NCBI RefSeq assembly: GCF_021568315.1
Contig: NZ_JAKGSI010000004.1
Location: 124,001 to 188,000 of the forward strand
DNA: 64,000 nucleotides
Reading direction: 5' to 3'
Origin: Corynebacterium uropygiale
GTDB taxonomy: Bacteria > Actinomycetota > Actinomycetes > Mycobacteriales > Mycobacteriaceae
Shown here: positions 1-8,613 of the stretch, piece by piece
Position numbering within the stretch: position 1 is the stretch's first letter
Layout: each line of letters starts with the position of its first letter
Notes under the pieces: model-generated
Told to the model about the DNA's origin: nothing
Databases searched by the model: none
The model's input: only the letters and a program-made list of their open reading frames with translations
Program-made: the position numbers and the translations under genes

Positions 1-383
1 GCAAGGGGCCCTCGACGTTCAGCCCCTGCCCCATCATCCAGTGGAACCTGCGCAGCGGCTGGCCGATCGGGCAGGGCCACCCGTGCATCGGCTGCACGGA
101 GAAGGACTTCTTCGATCGCTTCACCCCCTTCTACGATGTGCTCCCGCACGTCCGAGGTATCGGCATTGAGTCCACCGCGGAGAAGGTGGGCTGGGGGCTG
201 CTCGGCACGGCAGCGGCCGGCGTCACCGCGCACGGTGTGGTGACGCTCGGGCGCACGATCCCGGTGCGCGGCCGCAGACACGAGGATGAATCGGGGGCGC
301 TGCTCGCCGCCTTCGGCGATGAGGTACCGACGGCCCAGGAGAACGGGGAGCAGCACCCCGCCCCGCGGAAGGAAGAGGACTGA
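1..383 (+). CDS. hyaA: [NiFe]-hydrogenase small subunit, C-terminal part (5' end outside the window)
   Basis: The open frame runs from the window edge (reading from base 3) to a TGA at 381-383. It encodes a cysteine-rich stretch with 'FSPCPIIQWNLRSGWPIGQG' followed by 'HPCIGCTEKDFF', the ligand motifs of the medial and distal Fe-S clusters in group 1 small subunits. A hydrophobic segment follows (WGLLGTAAAGVTAHGV), which fits the C-terminal membrane anchor of HyaA-type subunits, and the protein ends in a charged tail. The protein passes electrons from the NiFe site to the cytochrome b subunit at the membrane. Its stop lies 2 nt before the large-subunit ATG, so the genes are cotranscribed. The Tat signal and proximal cluster are off the window. 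An internal ATG at 138 is not the real start. Confidence 0.9.
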   Translation, partial: KGPSTFSPCPIIQWNLRSGWPIGQGHPCIGCTEKDFFDRFTPFYDVLPHVRGIGIESTAEKVGWGLLGTAAAGVTAHGVVTLGRTIPVRGRRHEDESGALLAAFGDEVPTAQENGEQHPAPRKEED

Positions 384-385
384 TC

Positions 386-2131
386 ATGGCTGAGCGTCTT
401 GTCGTCGACCCCATCACCCGCATCGAGGGCCACCTGCGCATCGAGGTGGAGCACGAGAACGGAACCATCACGGACGCCTGGTCCGAGACCACCCAGTACC
501 GCGGGATTGAGACCATCGTGGAGGGCCGCGACCCGCGCGATGTGTGGGCCTTCGTGGGCCGGATCTGCGGCGTGTGCACCGGCACGCACTCGGTGGCCAG
601 CGTCACCGCGGTGGAGGATGCCATCGGCTCGGAGCCGCCGCGGCAGGCGCGGCTCATCCGGGACATCGTCAACGCCGCGCAGGAGAGCCACGACCACGTC
701 GTGCACTTCTACCACCTCCACGCCCTCGACTGGGTCAATGTGGTCTCCGCGGCGAAGGCGGACCCACAGAAGGCCGTCGAGTTCGCCCATTCGATCGGCT
801 CGAAGTGGAAGGGCAATAGCGTCGAGCGCTTCACGGAGGTGAAGAAGACGGTCGAGGGGCTCCTTGACTCGGGGCAGCTGTCCATCTTCACGGGCGGCTA
901 CTGGGATCACCCGGATTATCGGCTTCCCCCGGAGGCCAACCTCATGGCAGTGTCCCACTACTTGGACGCCCTCCAATTCCAGCGCAGCATCATCCGCATT
1001 GTCACGGTGTTCGGCGGGAAGAATCCGCACCCGAATTACCTTGTGGGCGGGATGGCCTGCTCCATCGACCCCGATAAGTCGGAGACGTTTAACCAGGTCA
1101 ACCTCGATAACATCCAGGCCTGGGCGAAGGAAATCCGCGAGTTCATCGAGGGCTGCTACCTCCCCGACGCCCTCGCCATCATGGGGGTCTACAAGGATTA
1201 CTTCGATATCGGCCGCTCCTCGGACACCTTCCTCGCCGTCGGCATGGCCGGCGCTACCTACGCGGGCAGCCCGTCTGGCCAGCCCGTCTCCCGCGTCCAC
1301 CCGGAGGTCCGCCCCGGGGTCATTCTCGACGGCGACTACTCCGCCCTCCACGAGGTGGATGCCGAGAAGATCCGCGAGTACATCTCCTCCGCGTGGTTCA
1401 GCTATGGCGAGGGCAAGGACTCCGAGGGCCTGCACCCCTCCGTCGGGGAGACCACCCCCACCTACACCGGCCCGCAGCCGCCCTACACCTGGCTCGGCGA
1501 CGCGAAGGACGGCCGCTACACCTGGTCCAAGGCCCCGCGCTACGACGGGCGGGCCACGCAGGTGGGGCCGCTCGCGCGGGTGCTCGTCGCGTATCTCCAG
1601 AAGGAGAAGACGACGAAGAAGCTCGTCGATAAGGCGCTGGCCTCGTTGAAGATTTCCGTCCCCCAGCTCAACTCGACGGGCGGGCGCACCCTCGCCCGCG
1701 CGGTGGAGGCCGTCACGACGGCGGAGGCCCTCTGCGATCACCTCCTCCCCGAGTTCATCGAGAACCTCGCCCAGGGGGACATCGACGTCTTTGACCCCAA
1801 CCGCTGGGAGCCGGACTCCTGGCCCGAGGACTGCGAGGGCTTCTCCATGATCGAGGTGGCCCGCGGCTGCCTCAGCCACTGGATCCACATCACCGACGGC
1901 GCGGTCTCCAACTACCAGGCAGTGGTGCCCACCACCTGGCTGGCCGGCGGCCGGGACCCCCAGGGCCAGCGCGGCCCCTATGAGGAGGCGCTGCGCCAGC
2001 ATCCGCTCGTCGACCCTGATCAGCCGCTCGAAATCCTGCGAACCATCCACTCCTTCGACCCGTGCATGTCCTGCGCGGTCCACGTCCTCAACCCGGAGGG
2101 CGAGAAGGTGTACGAGGTGATGACCCCATGA
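386..2131 (+). CDS. hyaB: [NiFe]-hydrogenase large subunit
   Basis: This 581-residue protein holds the NiFe active site of an uptake hydrogenase. The N terminus has the family signature 'DPITRIEGHLRIEVE'. The L1 motif RICGVCTGTH (about residues 58-67) and the L2 motif DPCMSCAVH near the C terminus provide the four cysteines that bind nickel and iron. About 15 residues follow the L2 histidine (VLNPEGEKVYEVMTP). This is the tail that a HyaD/HybD protease removes after nickel insertion, and such a protease gene lies two genes downstream. Length and motifs fit group 1 membrane-bound enzymes. The ATG at 386 directly follows the small subunit, and the stop overlaps the next start (ATGA at 2128). 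Confidence 0.96.
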   Translation: MAERLVVDPITRIEGHLRIEVEHENGTITDAWSETTQYRGIETIVEGRDPRDVWAFVGRICGVCTGTHSVASVTAVEDAIGSEPPRQARLIRDIVNAAQESHDHVVHFYHLHALDWVNVVSAAKADPQKAVEFAHSIGSKWKGNSVERFTEVKKTVEGLLDSGQLSIFTGGYWDHPDYRLPPEANLMAVSHYLDALQFQRSIIRIVTVFGGKNPHPNYLVGGMACSIDPDKSETFNQVNLDNIQAWAKEIREFIEGCYLPDALAIMGVYKDYFDIGRSSDTFLAVGMAGATYAGSPSGQPVSRVHPEVRPGVILDGDYSALHEVDAEKIREYISSAWFSYGEGKDSEGLHPSVGETTPTYTGPQPPYTWLGDAKDGRYTWSKAPRYDGRATQVGPLARVLVAYLQKEKTTKKLVDKALASLKISVPQLNSTGGRTLARAVEAVTTAEALCDHLLPEFIENLAQGDIDVFDPNRWEPDSWPEDCEGFSMIEVARGCLSHWIHITDGAVSNYQAVVPTTWLAGGRDPQGQRGPYEEALRQHPLVDPDQPLEILRTIHSFDPCMSCAVHVLNPEGEKVYEVMTP

Positions 2132-3297
2132 CAGCCCCGGTCGACGCCCTCGTCGTGCGCCCCGTCCGCGCCTACTCCGCGAGCCGCCTGAGCTCCGGGG
2201 AGTTGCTGCGGCTGGCGGCCGCCGTCCCGGACGCTGAGAGCACAGACCCCGTCGATTCCGCCCTCCGCGCCTCCCTCCGCGCGAACGCGCCGGACCTCTC
2301 CCCGGCGGTCCCCTCGGAGTTCTCCCCGGCGAGCGCGGAGCGCCGCTACTCGCTGGCCCTCGCCGAGGGGCAGCGCATCATGCGCGGAGAACTCGAGGAT
2401 GTGCTCGAGCGCTCCACGCTCAACGCGAAGGAAAGGTCCGCGCTGGTGCGCCACGCGCGAAGCCATCGCCGACGCGGGCAGCGCCTGCTCGGGGTGGCCA
2501 CCGCGCCCGAGGGCAGCGAGGAGTTCACCCTCCAGGGCTTCATCGCCCTCGCCGTGGAGAGCCGCGCGAAGGCGGAGCGTCGAGCCTCCCACAACCCCAC
2601 CCAGTGGGTGCGCGTGCCCCTGTGGCCGCTCTCCATCCGCATCCTCCACTGGCTCAACGTGTTCTTCATCGTGACGCTGTCGGTGAGCGGCTACTACATC
2701 ATGAACCCCTCGTGGTTGCCGGCGCCGGCCCCTATTCCCGACGGCAGCGGCTACTTCTTCGGCTGGGTGCGGCTCATCCACGTGATCGCCGCGGTGGGCT
2801 GGCTGGCGATGGGAGCCGTCCGCGTGTGGCTGTGGATCTTCTCCCGCCACAAGCAGCTGCGATGGCGAGCCATGTGGCCCCTCGATTCCCGGGAGTCCTT
2901 CCGCGGCCTGTGGGGAACCATCCGCCACTACGCCTTCCTGGACCGCGAGGGCCCGCTCTACATCACCCACAACCCGCTCCAGCAGCTCTCCTACACGGGG
3001 CTCTACGCCTTGTGCATCATCCAGATGGGCACCGGCCTGGCACTCTACGGACTGTCGAACCAGTACAGCGGTTTCTGGCGGGTGCTGTCCTTCCCGGTGC
3101 ACTGGATCGGGGTGCCGGACACCCGGCTCATTCACGCCCTGCTCATGTACGTGATCTGGGCTTTCGTCATCATCCACATCTACCTGGCAGTGCGCGCCGA
3201 CACCCTCGAACGCCACGGCGGCGTCTCCTCCATGATTAACGGCGCGGTCTGGCTGCGCCGAGGCGCCCAGCCGCTCGATGGGCCGCGCATTGACTGA
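2128..3297 (+). CDS. hyaC: Hydrogenase b-type cytochrome subunit with a ~160-residue N-terminal extension
   Basis: The 389-residue product starts at the ATG overlapping the large-subunit stop. Residues from about 165 onward are a four-helix HyaC-type diheme cytochrome b: 'LSIRILHWLNVFFIVTLSVSGYYI', a GWVRLIHVIAAVGWLAM helix and C-terminal helices with 'IHALLMYVIWAFVIIHIYLAV', with histidines placed for heme ligation. It would take electrons from the small subunit to the quinone pool. HyaC proteins are usually about 230 residues. The first ~160 residues here are extra, soluble, and rich in Ala and Arg. Part of this extension (GQRLLGVATAPEG...FTLQGFIAL) resembles the end of the nucleotide-binding domain of P-type ATPases. 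That likeness is my reading only. The downstream protease gene starts inside this gene. Confidence 0.88.
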   Translation: MTAPVDALVVRPVRAYSASRLSSGELLRLAAAVPDAESTDPVDSALRASLRANAPDLSPAVPSEFSPASAERRYSLALAEGQRIMRGELEDVLERSTLNAKERSALVRHARSHRRRGQRLLGVATAPEGSEEFTLQGFIALAVESRAKAERRASHNPTQWVRVPLWPLSIRILHWLNVFFIVTLSVSGYYIMNPSWLPAPAPIPDGSGYFFGWVRLIHVIAAVGWLAMGAVRVWLWIFSRHKQLRWRAMWPLDSRESFRGLWGTIRHYAFLDREGPLYITHNPLQQLSYTGLYALCIIQMGTGLALYGLSNQYSGFWRVLSFPVHWIGVPDTRLIHALLMYVIWAFVIIHIYLAVRADTLERHGGVSSMINGAVWLRRGAQPLDGPRID

Positions 3298-3862
3298 GCC
3301 GCACACCCCCGGGTCCGGGGGCCGGCGCCATATCACGGTGCTGGCCGTCGGCAACCCGATCCTTCACGACGACGGCACCGGCCAGGCCATCCTCGCCGCA
3401 CTCCGCGGCCAGCCGGAGGACACATGGATGCCCGACGCCGCCGGCCGCCGAGATGGTACCGCGCGGGAGGCGGGTGTGGCTGATTCCCTGCCGGCGGGGG
3501 TCCAGTGCGTGGACGGGGGAATCTCCGGGATGGAGCTCCTTCCCGTGCTCGAGGACGCCACCCACCTGCTCCTCCTCGACGCCATCGCGGGAAAGGAACC
3601 GGGCGAGGTGGTGGTTCTCACCGGCGATCAGCTGCCGAGGCTGCGCGAGGCCTCCCTCTCCCCGCATCAAGTGGGGCTGCTTGACCTGCTTTCTGCGGCA
3701 CGGCTGCTCGGGGCGGAGCCGGAGGAGGTGGCCGCGGTGGGGATCGTCCCCGAGCGCGTGGACCCCGGAGTGGGGCTCAGCCCAGCGGTGGCCGCCCGCG
3801 TCCCTGAAGCTGCCGCCCGAGCCCAAGAGATCCTCACTGAGTGGGCAGGGGACGGGGAGTAG
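3278..3862 (+). CDS. hyaD: Hydrogenase maturation endopeptidase
   Basis: This HyaD/HybD-type protease trims the C-terminal tail of the large subunit after nickel insertion. The 194-residue product carries the family N-terminal motif (VLAVGNPILHDDGTG), the aspartate of 'LLLLDAIAG' and the histidine of 'LSPHQVGLLDLL'. These correspond to the metal-binding acidic residues and histidine of E. coli HybD. An insertion of about 30 residues after 'ILAALRG' (PDAAGRRDGTAREAG and flanks) lengthens it relative to the usual ~165 residues. The ATG at 3278 overlaps the hyaC end by 20 nt, which implies translational coupling. It is the last gene of the hydrogenase operon; the next genes run in the opposite direction. 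Confidence 0.92.
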   Translation: MGRALTEPHTPGSGGRRHITVLAVGNPILHDDGTGQAILAALRGQPEDTWMPDAAGRRDGTAREAGVADSLPAGVQCVDGGISGMELLPVLEDATHLLLLDAIAGKEPGEVVVLTGDQLPRLREASLSPHQVGLLDLLSAARLLGAEPEEVAAVGIVPERVDPGVGLSPAVAARVPEAAARAQEILTEWAGDGE

Positions 3863-3904
3863 ACCTGCTGGGGGGCGGCTGCGGATGGATCTTCGGGGCG
3901 AAAG

Positions 3905-4717
3905 CTACCGCTCCTTCTTGCGCTCAGCGATGGCCACGGCAACCTTGTCCATGAATGTGAAGATATCAACGTTCAATCCATGTGCCAAATTCTTAAAATA
4001 AGGAGCATCGTAGCCAATAAACCAGGCATCATCATTAACGGTAGACCTGAAAATAGTCCAATCGTGCGTGATATACTTGTTTATATTTTCCCGCGTGCGA
4101 GGCAGTCCTCTGGAATCTATGAAAGCCAAAGAAGTCTCTTCCAGATACCGTTGCTGTTCCGGTTTATATAATGACTTATGCACGTTCCAGTTATACGGCT
4201 GCATATCCAACCCACCGGGACACATTCCAGAGGACAATACATCGCAATCTAAGACGCGACCAATACTTAACAACCAGTCGAAAACGATTTCCTTCAGTGC
4301 ATCCTCAAAACGGCTATACGCACCAGAACCCACAACTTCCTCTTCCCAGTCACTCAACTCATGAGCTCCAAAAAGACCGACCGGCCCAGGACGAATCGCA
4401 TAATACGAACCACACACAGGACCAGTTGCCCCAATCGCCAAACAATCCGGCTCCGGAAAAATCTGAAAACCAGGAATAGTCTCCAACCGAAACGCACTCG
4501 CAGGCAGATGATCCCGCAAATACTCACACGTTCGAACCACCAAAGACAAATCCTCCGACGTCCATGCTACCTGAAAATCAGGTACAGTTCGGCCCTCATC
4601 ACGATAATTCTCAAACCTAGCAAGTCTCGCCTGAGTGTTCTTATCCAGCACCGGATTACTTCCCGGCAACATAATTTCAATCTTTCGCGGATCAAAGTCA
4701 TTACACACCATCATCAC
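3905..4717 (-). CDS. Probable immunity protein for the TNT-type toxin encoded upstream
   Basis: This 270-residue cytoplasmic-looking protein has no signal peptide or membrane segment. It starts with a GTG overlapping the stop of the toxin gene (GTGATGATG), so the two are translationally coupled. That arrangement is typical of toxin-immunity pairs, and it is the main basis for the call. I recognise no named domain. Conserved-looking stretches are FDPRKIEIMLPGSN, IPGFQIFPEPDCLAIGA, IRPGPVGL and SRFEDALKEIV. All recur in the paralog at 12561-13415, which is homologous along its whole length. Base composition is clearly lower in GC than the hydrogenase genes on either side. It is longer than the M. 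tuberculosis TNT immunity factor IFT and I see no obvious similarity, so the function is inferred from context only. Confidence 0.65.
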   Translation of the reverse strand: MMMVCNDFDPRKIEIMLPGSNPVLDKNTQARLARFENYRDEGRTVPDFQVAWTSEDLSLVVRTCEYLRDHLPASAFRLETIPGFQIFPEPDCLAIGATGPVCGSYYAIRPGPVGLFGAHELSDWEEEVVGSGAYSRFEDALKEIVFDWLLSIGRVLDCDVLSSGMCPGGLDMQPYNWNVHKSLYKPEQQRYLEETSLAFIDSRGLPRTRENINKYITHDWTIFRSTVNDDAWFIGYDAPYFKNLAHGLNVDIFTFMDKVAVAIAERKKER

Positions 4718-7308
4718 TTACCGCCTTTCATCTGCTTCCATATGGTTTCTAATACACCAGCAATTTCACGATCATCAAGCTCGCGGAATATCTTAAAATT
4801 AAATATTTCCTTAGCAGATCGTATACCAATCTCTCCTGTCATGGGGTGCGGCCCTTCGAAAAGGTACTGCGGGCCACCACCAGGCTGAGCATGATCTTTC
4901 GCCACCTTACCCTCGATAATCACCCAATCATCGTCCAACTTTGACGGATCCACCAACTCATACACATGATACTCCTGCGCCAAATTATGGGCAGGCATCG
5001 CCAGATCCTTAAAAGGCACACCAGGATCCGTAAAATTTGTGCCACCAGGATACCCAATCCGAGCAAACAACTTCCCCGCAGGAACCTCAGACAACAACCT
5101 CCTCACCGGAGGCGGATCAGCAGCAAAACCACGATCCACATCTTCTCGCCACCGCGGCACAACCTTCTCGCCTTCATCAAAGGCAAGAGGATACCGAGCC
5201 AGCGGATCACGCCTCAAATACGTCTGCGCATACTCAAGCTCGCTCAAAGCACGCCCATGCTCATCCACCCCAAACGGCTTAGACCCAGGAGGAAGAAACA
5301 AATCATTACGCAAAAAATGATCTACAGCTTGCGGATTAGGGTACTCCTTCCACACACCACTATCCGGAATAGTTAACACCACACCCCGAACTGGCGCAGG
5401 CTTTTTATCAACAGGCACCGGCACAGTTCGCGGCACATCCCCACCGGGCGCTTCAACATCCGTGACCGGATGCTCCCGTACAGGACCACTATGCTCGTGG
5501 CGACTAGGCGCAACTTTATCACCAGAAACAGGCCGCGTCGGCTCTAGTCGCTCAACACGCCGTGCTCCACCTTCCAAGCGATCAGTCTCACGAAGCGACC
5601 GCCCAACACGCCTGCCAACACGCCCTACACGCGATACAGACTGAACACCTTTACCCCCATACACCAAACCAAGGATGTTCGTGCCCGCCTTGCCAACACC
5701 TTTGGCATACTCACCACGAGCAAACTCATCCCACGCAACAGTGTCTTTACCTAACTGTTTCCACGCCTGACCAACACTGACCGTGTCACTAGCCCCCACC
5801 AAAGCACCCGGACCCTCTTTCCACGATTCCGCCACACCAGGACCATCATCAGCACCCATCCCCACTAACGGAGCCGTGCCCTCAACAGTCTGCTCACCGA
5901 CTTCATACACACCGTCCCCAACATGCATCCCCACCTGGCCGGTCCTCGCTACACCACGAACAACCTTGCTATCCGACTTGGAGTAATGATCAACAGCAAC
6001 CTGTGACGCAACACGCGCCTGGGTATGCTTCCGCCCAACCCAGCCGGCCCCCTTTCGCACACTGGTTTTCACACCATGGGCCACACGCTTCGTACCATGC
6101 CACGTCTTCTTCGCAACGTTTTTCGTTCCACCCCATACCTTCGAACCAGCATTCTTCGTCTTCTGCCACCACGAAGGCTTCTCCTCATCCGGATCCGCCA
6201 GCACAGGGAACACCGTCTTCTCGGTAGGCACGATGACCTGGGTGATACCACCACGGGCATCGTCAACAACATAATGAGTCTCCACCAGACGGCCGGCAGC
6301 ATCCACCGCCCACGGCGCCTTGATTTCCGACACCACCTCACCAGCAGCATCAACAACAACCACCCCACCCTCAGGAGTGGATTTCATCTGCCCACCAACA
6401 GGGACATCCACCTTGAAAAACTGTTCCCGATCAGAATCTGAATCCTCTAAAAGCACCAGGCTCTGCCGACGCCGATTCGACCACGGAATCACCATCCGCC
6501 ACACCCGGCCCCGCCGGGCACCGACCACACCAATCCCACACATCACCGCCGCAACAGCAAAAAGCGCCGCCACAATACCAAGCAAAGCTTTCTTCCACCC
6601 AGAAAAACGCGCACTCCCAACAACCCGGCTCTCATCATTGTTGCTGTCCCCACCGGGAGGGGAAGGCACCTCTCCTTGCTTAGAATCCGGCGCATTTTCT
6701 AACGAGGAAGAACCACTCTCCCTACTATCAGCACCCACACTATCGTCATCACGCCTGGAATCACCGGATACGACAACATCATCAGCACCTTGATCCTGAG
6801 ATGAATGTTCCCCTAAAGGCGCAGGGGACTCTTCTCTGCGCATTTCAGGTTCCGCCGCCGGCGAAGGCGCATGAGTGCTGACACCAGAACCATACTTTTC
6901 CTGATTCGCCTCAACACGCCGCCGCCGCTCTTCCTGCCTTTCACGAAGCCCCGTCCGTGGAGACCCGACCCGCATATCATCGGCATAACGATTCGGGACA
7001 TCAAACCCGTGATACTCCCGCCTCGCCCCACCAGCATCCGGCAGATCAACTTGCGGGGGATCATCAGGGACAGGACCACAAATATACGGCGCTGGATTCG
7101 GCGGGATCGCACCAACATGGCCCGGATGGGTTGCAAGATAAAGATCTTGCCATTGCTTCTCCCTGGCAGCTTTCTCCCTCTCACACCGGGCAATATCCTC
7201 CGCAGTAGGCTCCTTTGCCTCTACAACCTCGGCACCAATACCGCCGACAAAAACAAGCCCAGCAATCCAAGCCAACTCCAGACACCGGATACACAATCTC
7301 GTCCGCAC
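4714..7308 (-). CDS. Exported polymorphic toxin with C-terminal TNT (NAD+ glycohydrolase) domain
   Basis: The 864-residue protein starts at a GTG with a GAGGG Shine-Dalgarno. Order of parts: an N-terminal hydrophobic signal (about residues 9-30); a long, low-complexity charged region; a transmembrane helix (about 239-263, KKALLGIVAALFAVAAVMCG); a region ending in 'FPVLADPDEEKP' of the kind seen in actinobacterial polymorphic toxins; a Lys/Gly-rich amphipathic stretch (about 380-430); a linker; and a C-terminal toxin domain. The last ~120 residues have ARIGYPGG (about 749-756), a YHVYEL strand, and AQPGGGPQY (about 807-815). These match the R...YP.G and GQPGGG.QY motifs of the tuberculosis necrotizing toxin, including the catalytic glutamine. 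TNT enzymes hydrolyse NAD+ and kill the target cell. The gene lies 53 bp after the MspA-like gene and overlaps the immunity candidate. Confidence 0.8.
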   Translation of the reverse strand: MRTRLCIRCLELAWIAGLVFVGGIGAEVVEAKEPTAEDIARCEREKAAREKQWQDLYLATHPGHVGAIPPNPAPYICGPVPDDPPQVDLPDAGGARREYHGFDVPNRYADDMRVGSPRTGLRERQEERRRRVEANQEKYGSGVSTHAPSPAAEPEMRREESPAPLGEHSSQDQGADDVVVSGDSRRDDDSVGADSRESGSSSLENAPDSKQGEVPSPPGGDSNNDESRVVGSARFSGWKKALLGIVAALFAVAAVMCGIGVVGARRGRVWRMVIPWSNRRRQSLVLLEDSDSDREQFFKVDVPVGGQMKSTPEGGVVVVDAAGEVVSEIKAPWAVDAAGRLVETHYVVDDARGGITQVIVPTEKTVFPVLADPDEEKPSWWQKTKNAGSKVWGGTKNVAKKTWHGTKRVAHGVKTSVRKGAGWVGRKHTQARVASQVAVDHYSKSDSKVVRGVARTGQVGMHVGDGVYEVGEQTVEGTAPLVGMGADDGPGVAESWKEGPGALVGASDTVSVGQAWKQLGKDTVAWDEFARGEYAKGVGKAGTNILGLVYGGKGVQSVSRVGRVGRRVGRSLRETDRLEGGARRVERLEPTRPVSGDKVAPSRHEHSGPVREHPVTDVEAPGGDVPRTVPVPVDKKPAPVRGVVLTIPDSGVWKEYPNPQAVDHFLRNDLFLPPGSKPFGVDEHGRALSELEYAQTYLRRDPLARYPLAFDEGEKVVPRWREDVDRGFAADPPPVRRLLSEVPAGKLFARIGYPGGTNFTDPGVPFKDLAMPAHNLAQEYHVYELVDPSKLDDDWVIIEGKVAKDHAQPGGGPQYLFEGPHPMTGEIGIRSAKEIFNFKIFRELDDREIAGVLETIWKQMKGGK

Positions 7309-7361
7309 GATGACCCTCTACAACCACCAACTACCGTGAAACCACCCCGTTACTGCACCAC

Positions 7362-8129
7362 TTAACGAATCCGCTGCGGATCCCCGTACACAGTGATCGC
7401 ATCCATCGAGGTCGCAGACGCCGTGTGAACAGTCGCATAAGAACGAACACTCACCGGCCCAAGGCACCCATGAATCTGGATGTCCGCCCCTTCAAAACCA
7501 CCAGCAACACGCTTATACCCCGGATCGATTTGCTTATCCACCAACACCACATTGGTAATCGCACCCGGCTCAAGATGAGCAGACACCGTAGGGGCAACCT
7601 CAGCCTTCCCATCTACCCCCACTTCAGCCTTCCCGCGAGCATCAGCAGAAACATCAACACCCTGCACATTCGGAAGCTTCACGCTCACACTCGGACCAGC
7701 TTCCCCACCCAACCGCATCGTCGGCGAGGAGCCCAACGCCCCAGCAAGCTCCGCATCAACACCACCAGGAATACTCACCCCACAACCGATCTGATACCCA
7801 GCCTCAAACGACATCGCATCAAGTTCAGGCTCACCTTGACCATCAATCCACGCACGGAAATTCATACTCCCATACGTTTGCCCAGTCGTGACAGAACCAT
7901 CCAACGCCGGAGCAAGAAAAACACGCTCCCCCGACTTTTCCACATGCAACCCCCACCCATCACTCGTCGTCTTATGCACCCCACGATCAGGCTGAGAAAC
8001 CTCGCCACCCCACACCGGCAACGGCCACGGCAAAAAATCAACCCCGGCAGCACCCGCCACCGGCAACCCACTCACACACACTCCCGCAGCAACACCCACA
8101 GCCACCAAAGCACGAGCAAACGACTTCAC
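7362..8129 (-). CDS. MspA-family porin-like exported protein
   Basis: I place the start at the GTG at 8129 because GAGAAGG lies nine bases upstream; an upstream TTG would add nine residues. The 255-residue product begins with a clear signal peptide (KSFARALVAVGVAAGVCVSGLPVAGA, cleaved about residue 27). The mature part carries the MspA-family pattern: 'GWGLHVEKSGERVFLAPALDGS', then 'GSMNFRAWIDG', then 'MSFEAGYQIGCGV'. MspA proteins are octameric beta-barrel channels of the mycolate outer membrane. Here the gene is first in an operon with a TNT toxin, so a part in exporting the toxin or passing it through an envelope is possible. This would echo the channel-plus-TNT design of mycobacterial CpnT. 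GC content is low for the window. Confidence 0.78.
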   Translation of the reverse strand: MKSFARALVAVGVAAGVCVSGLPVAGAAGVDFLPWPLPVWGGEVSQPDRGVHKTTSDGWGLHVEKSGERVFLAPALDGSVTTGQTYGSMNFRAWIDGQGEPELDAMSFEAGYQIGCGVSIPGGVDAELAGALGSSPTMRLGGEAGPSVSVKLPNVQGVDVSADARGKAEVGVDGKAEVAPTVSAHLEPGAITNVVLVDKQIDPGYKRVAGGFEGADIQIHGCLGPVSVRSYATVHTASATSMDAITVYGDPQRIR

Positions 8130-8173
8130 AACACATACCCTTCTCTCAGAATCCAAACAGACCCCGATTAAGG

Positions 8174-8215
8174 TACTCTCATTTTCAACTTAAAGAGAAA
8201 CTACATGACTGTCAT
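8174..8215. promoter_or_regulatory. Upstream region of the MspA-toxin operon with an 11-bp palindrome
   Basis: The AT-rich 140-bp stretch between the MspA-like gene and hypA holds a perfect odd palindrome, ATGACTGTCAT at 8205-8215. On the minus strand, TTGAAAATGAGAG lies at about 8176-8188, and the palindrome itself is preceded by GAGA. Both minus-strand elements contain AATGA cores loosely like actinobacterial Zur or Fur half-sites. The position, 45-90 bp before the start codon, suits an operator. The regulator is unknown and the Zur idea is speculative. Confidence 0.3.
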
Positions 8216-8271
8216 TCTCATCACACCATTGGTGATAGTCTGGCTCCCAGTCGCAGTCTTCTCAAACCCCC

Positions 8272-8607
8272 TCATTCCACATCCACGAAGGTCACCTGGA
8301 ATTCCCTCCCGTGCCGAAGGTCGGCGGTCGGCGTCCCGCAGACGGGGCAGGTGAGCGCAAAGAATTCGTCGATCTCGCGCTCGCAGCCGCAGCTCGGGCA
8401 CCAGACGGCCGCGGGGATCTCCGTGACCTGGAGCTCCGCACCCTCGCAGACGCTGTTCTGCCGAGCCACCGGCCACGCCCCGTCGAGGGCCTCGGGGATG
8501 ACTCCGCTGCGGCTGCCGACGTCGAGCCCCACACGCAGCACGGTGCGCCCCTGCGCGACCCCCTCGACGGCGTCCACCACGCCCCGGAGCAGGCTCAGTT
8601 CATGCAT
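8272..8607 (-). CDS. hypA: Hydrogenase nickel incorporation protein HypA
   Basis: This 111-residue protein begins MHELSLL, the conserved N-terminal Met-His-Glu that binds nickel in HypA. It carries a zinc-finger pair, CPSCGC and CPVCG (about residues 70-90). HypA works with HypB to insert nickel into the hydrogenase large subunit. A -10-like CATAAT at 8614-8619 ends six bases before the ATG, so the mRNA may be leaderless. The gene is transcribed divergently from the other maturation genes, and on the same strand as, but upstream of, the MspA-toxin operon. hypB, hypE and hypF are not in this window. Confidence 0.92.
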   Translation of the reverse strand: MHELSLLRGVVDAVEGVAQGRTVLRVGLDVGSRSGVIPEALDGAWPVARQNSVCEGAELQVTEIPAAVWCPSCGCEREIDEFFALTCPVCGTPTADLRHGREFQVTFVDVE

Positions 8608-8613
8608 GCCCCT

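Noticed and set aside
131..2083. Long minus-strand reading frame opposite the hydrogenase large subunit
   Set aside because: It mirrors a certain gene in GC-rich DNA and shows Gly/Val/Asp/His-rich shadow composition without domains.
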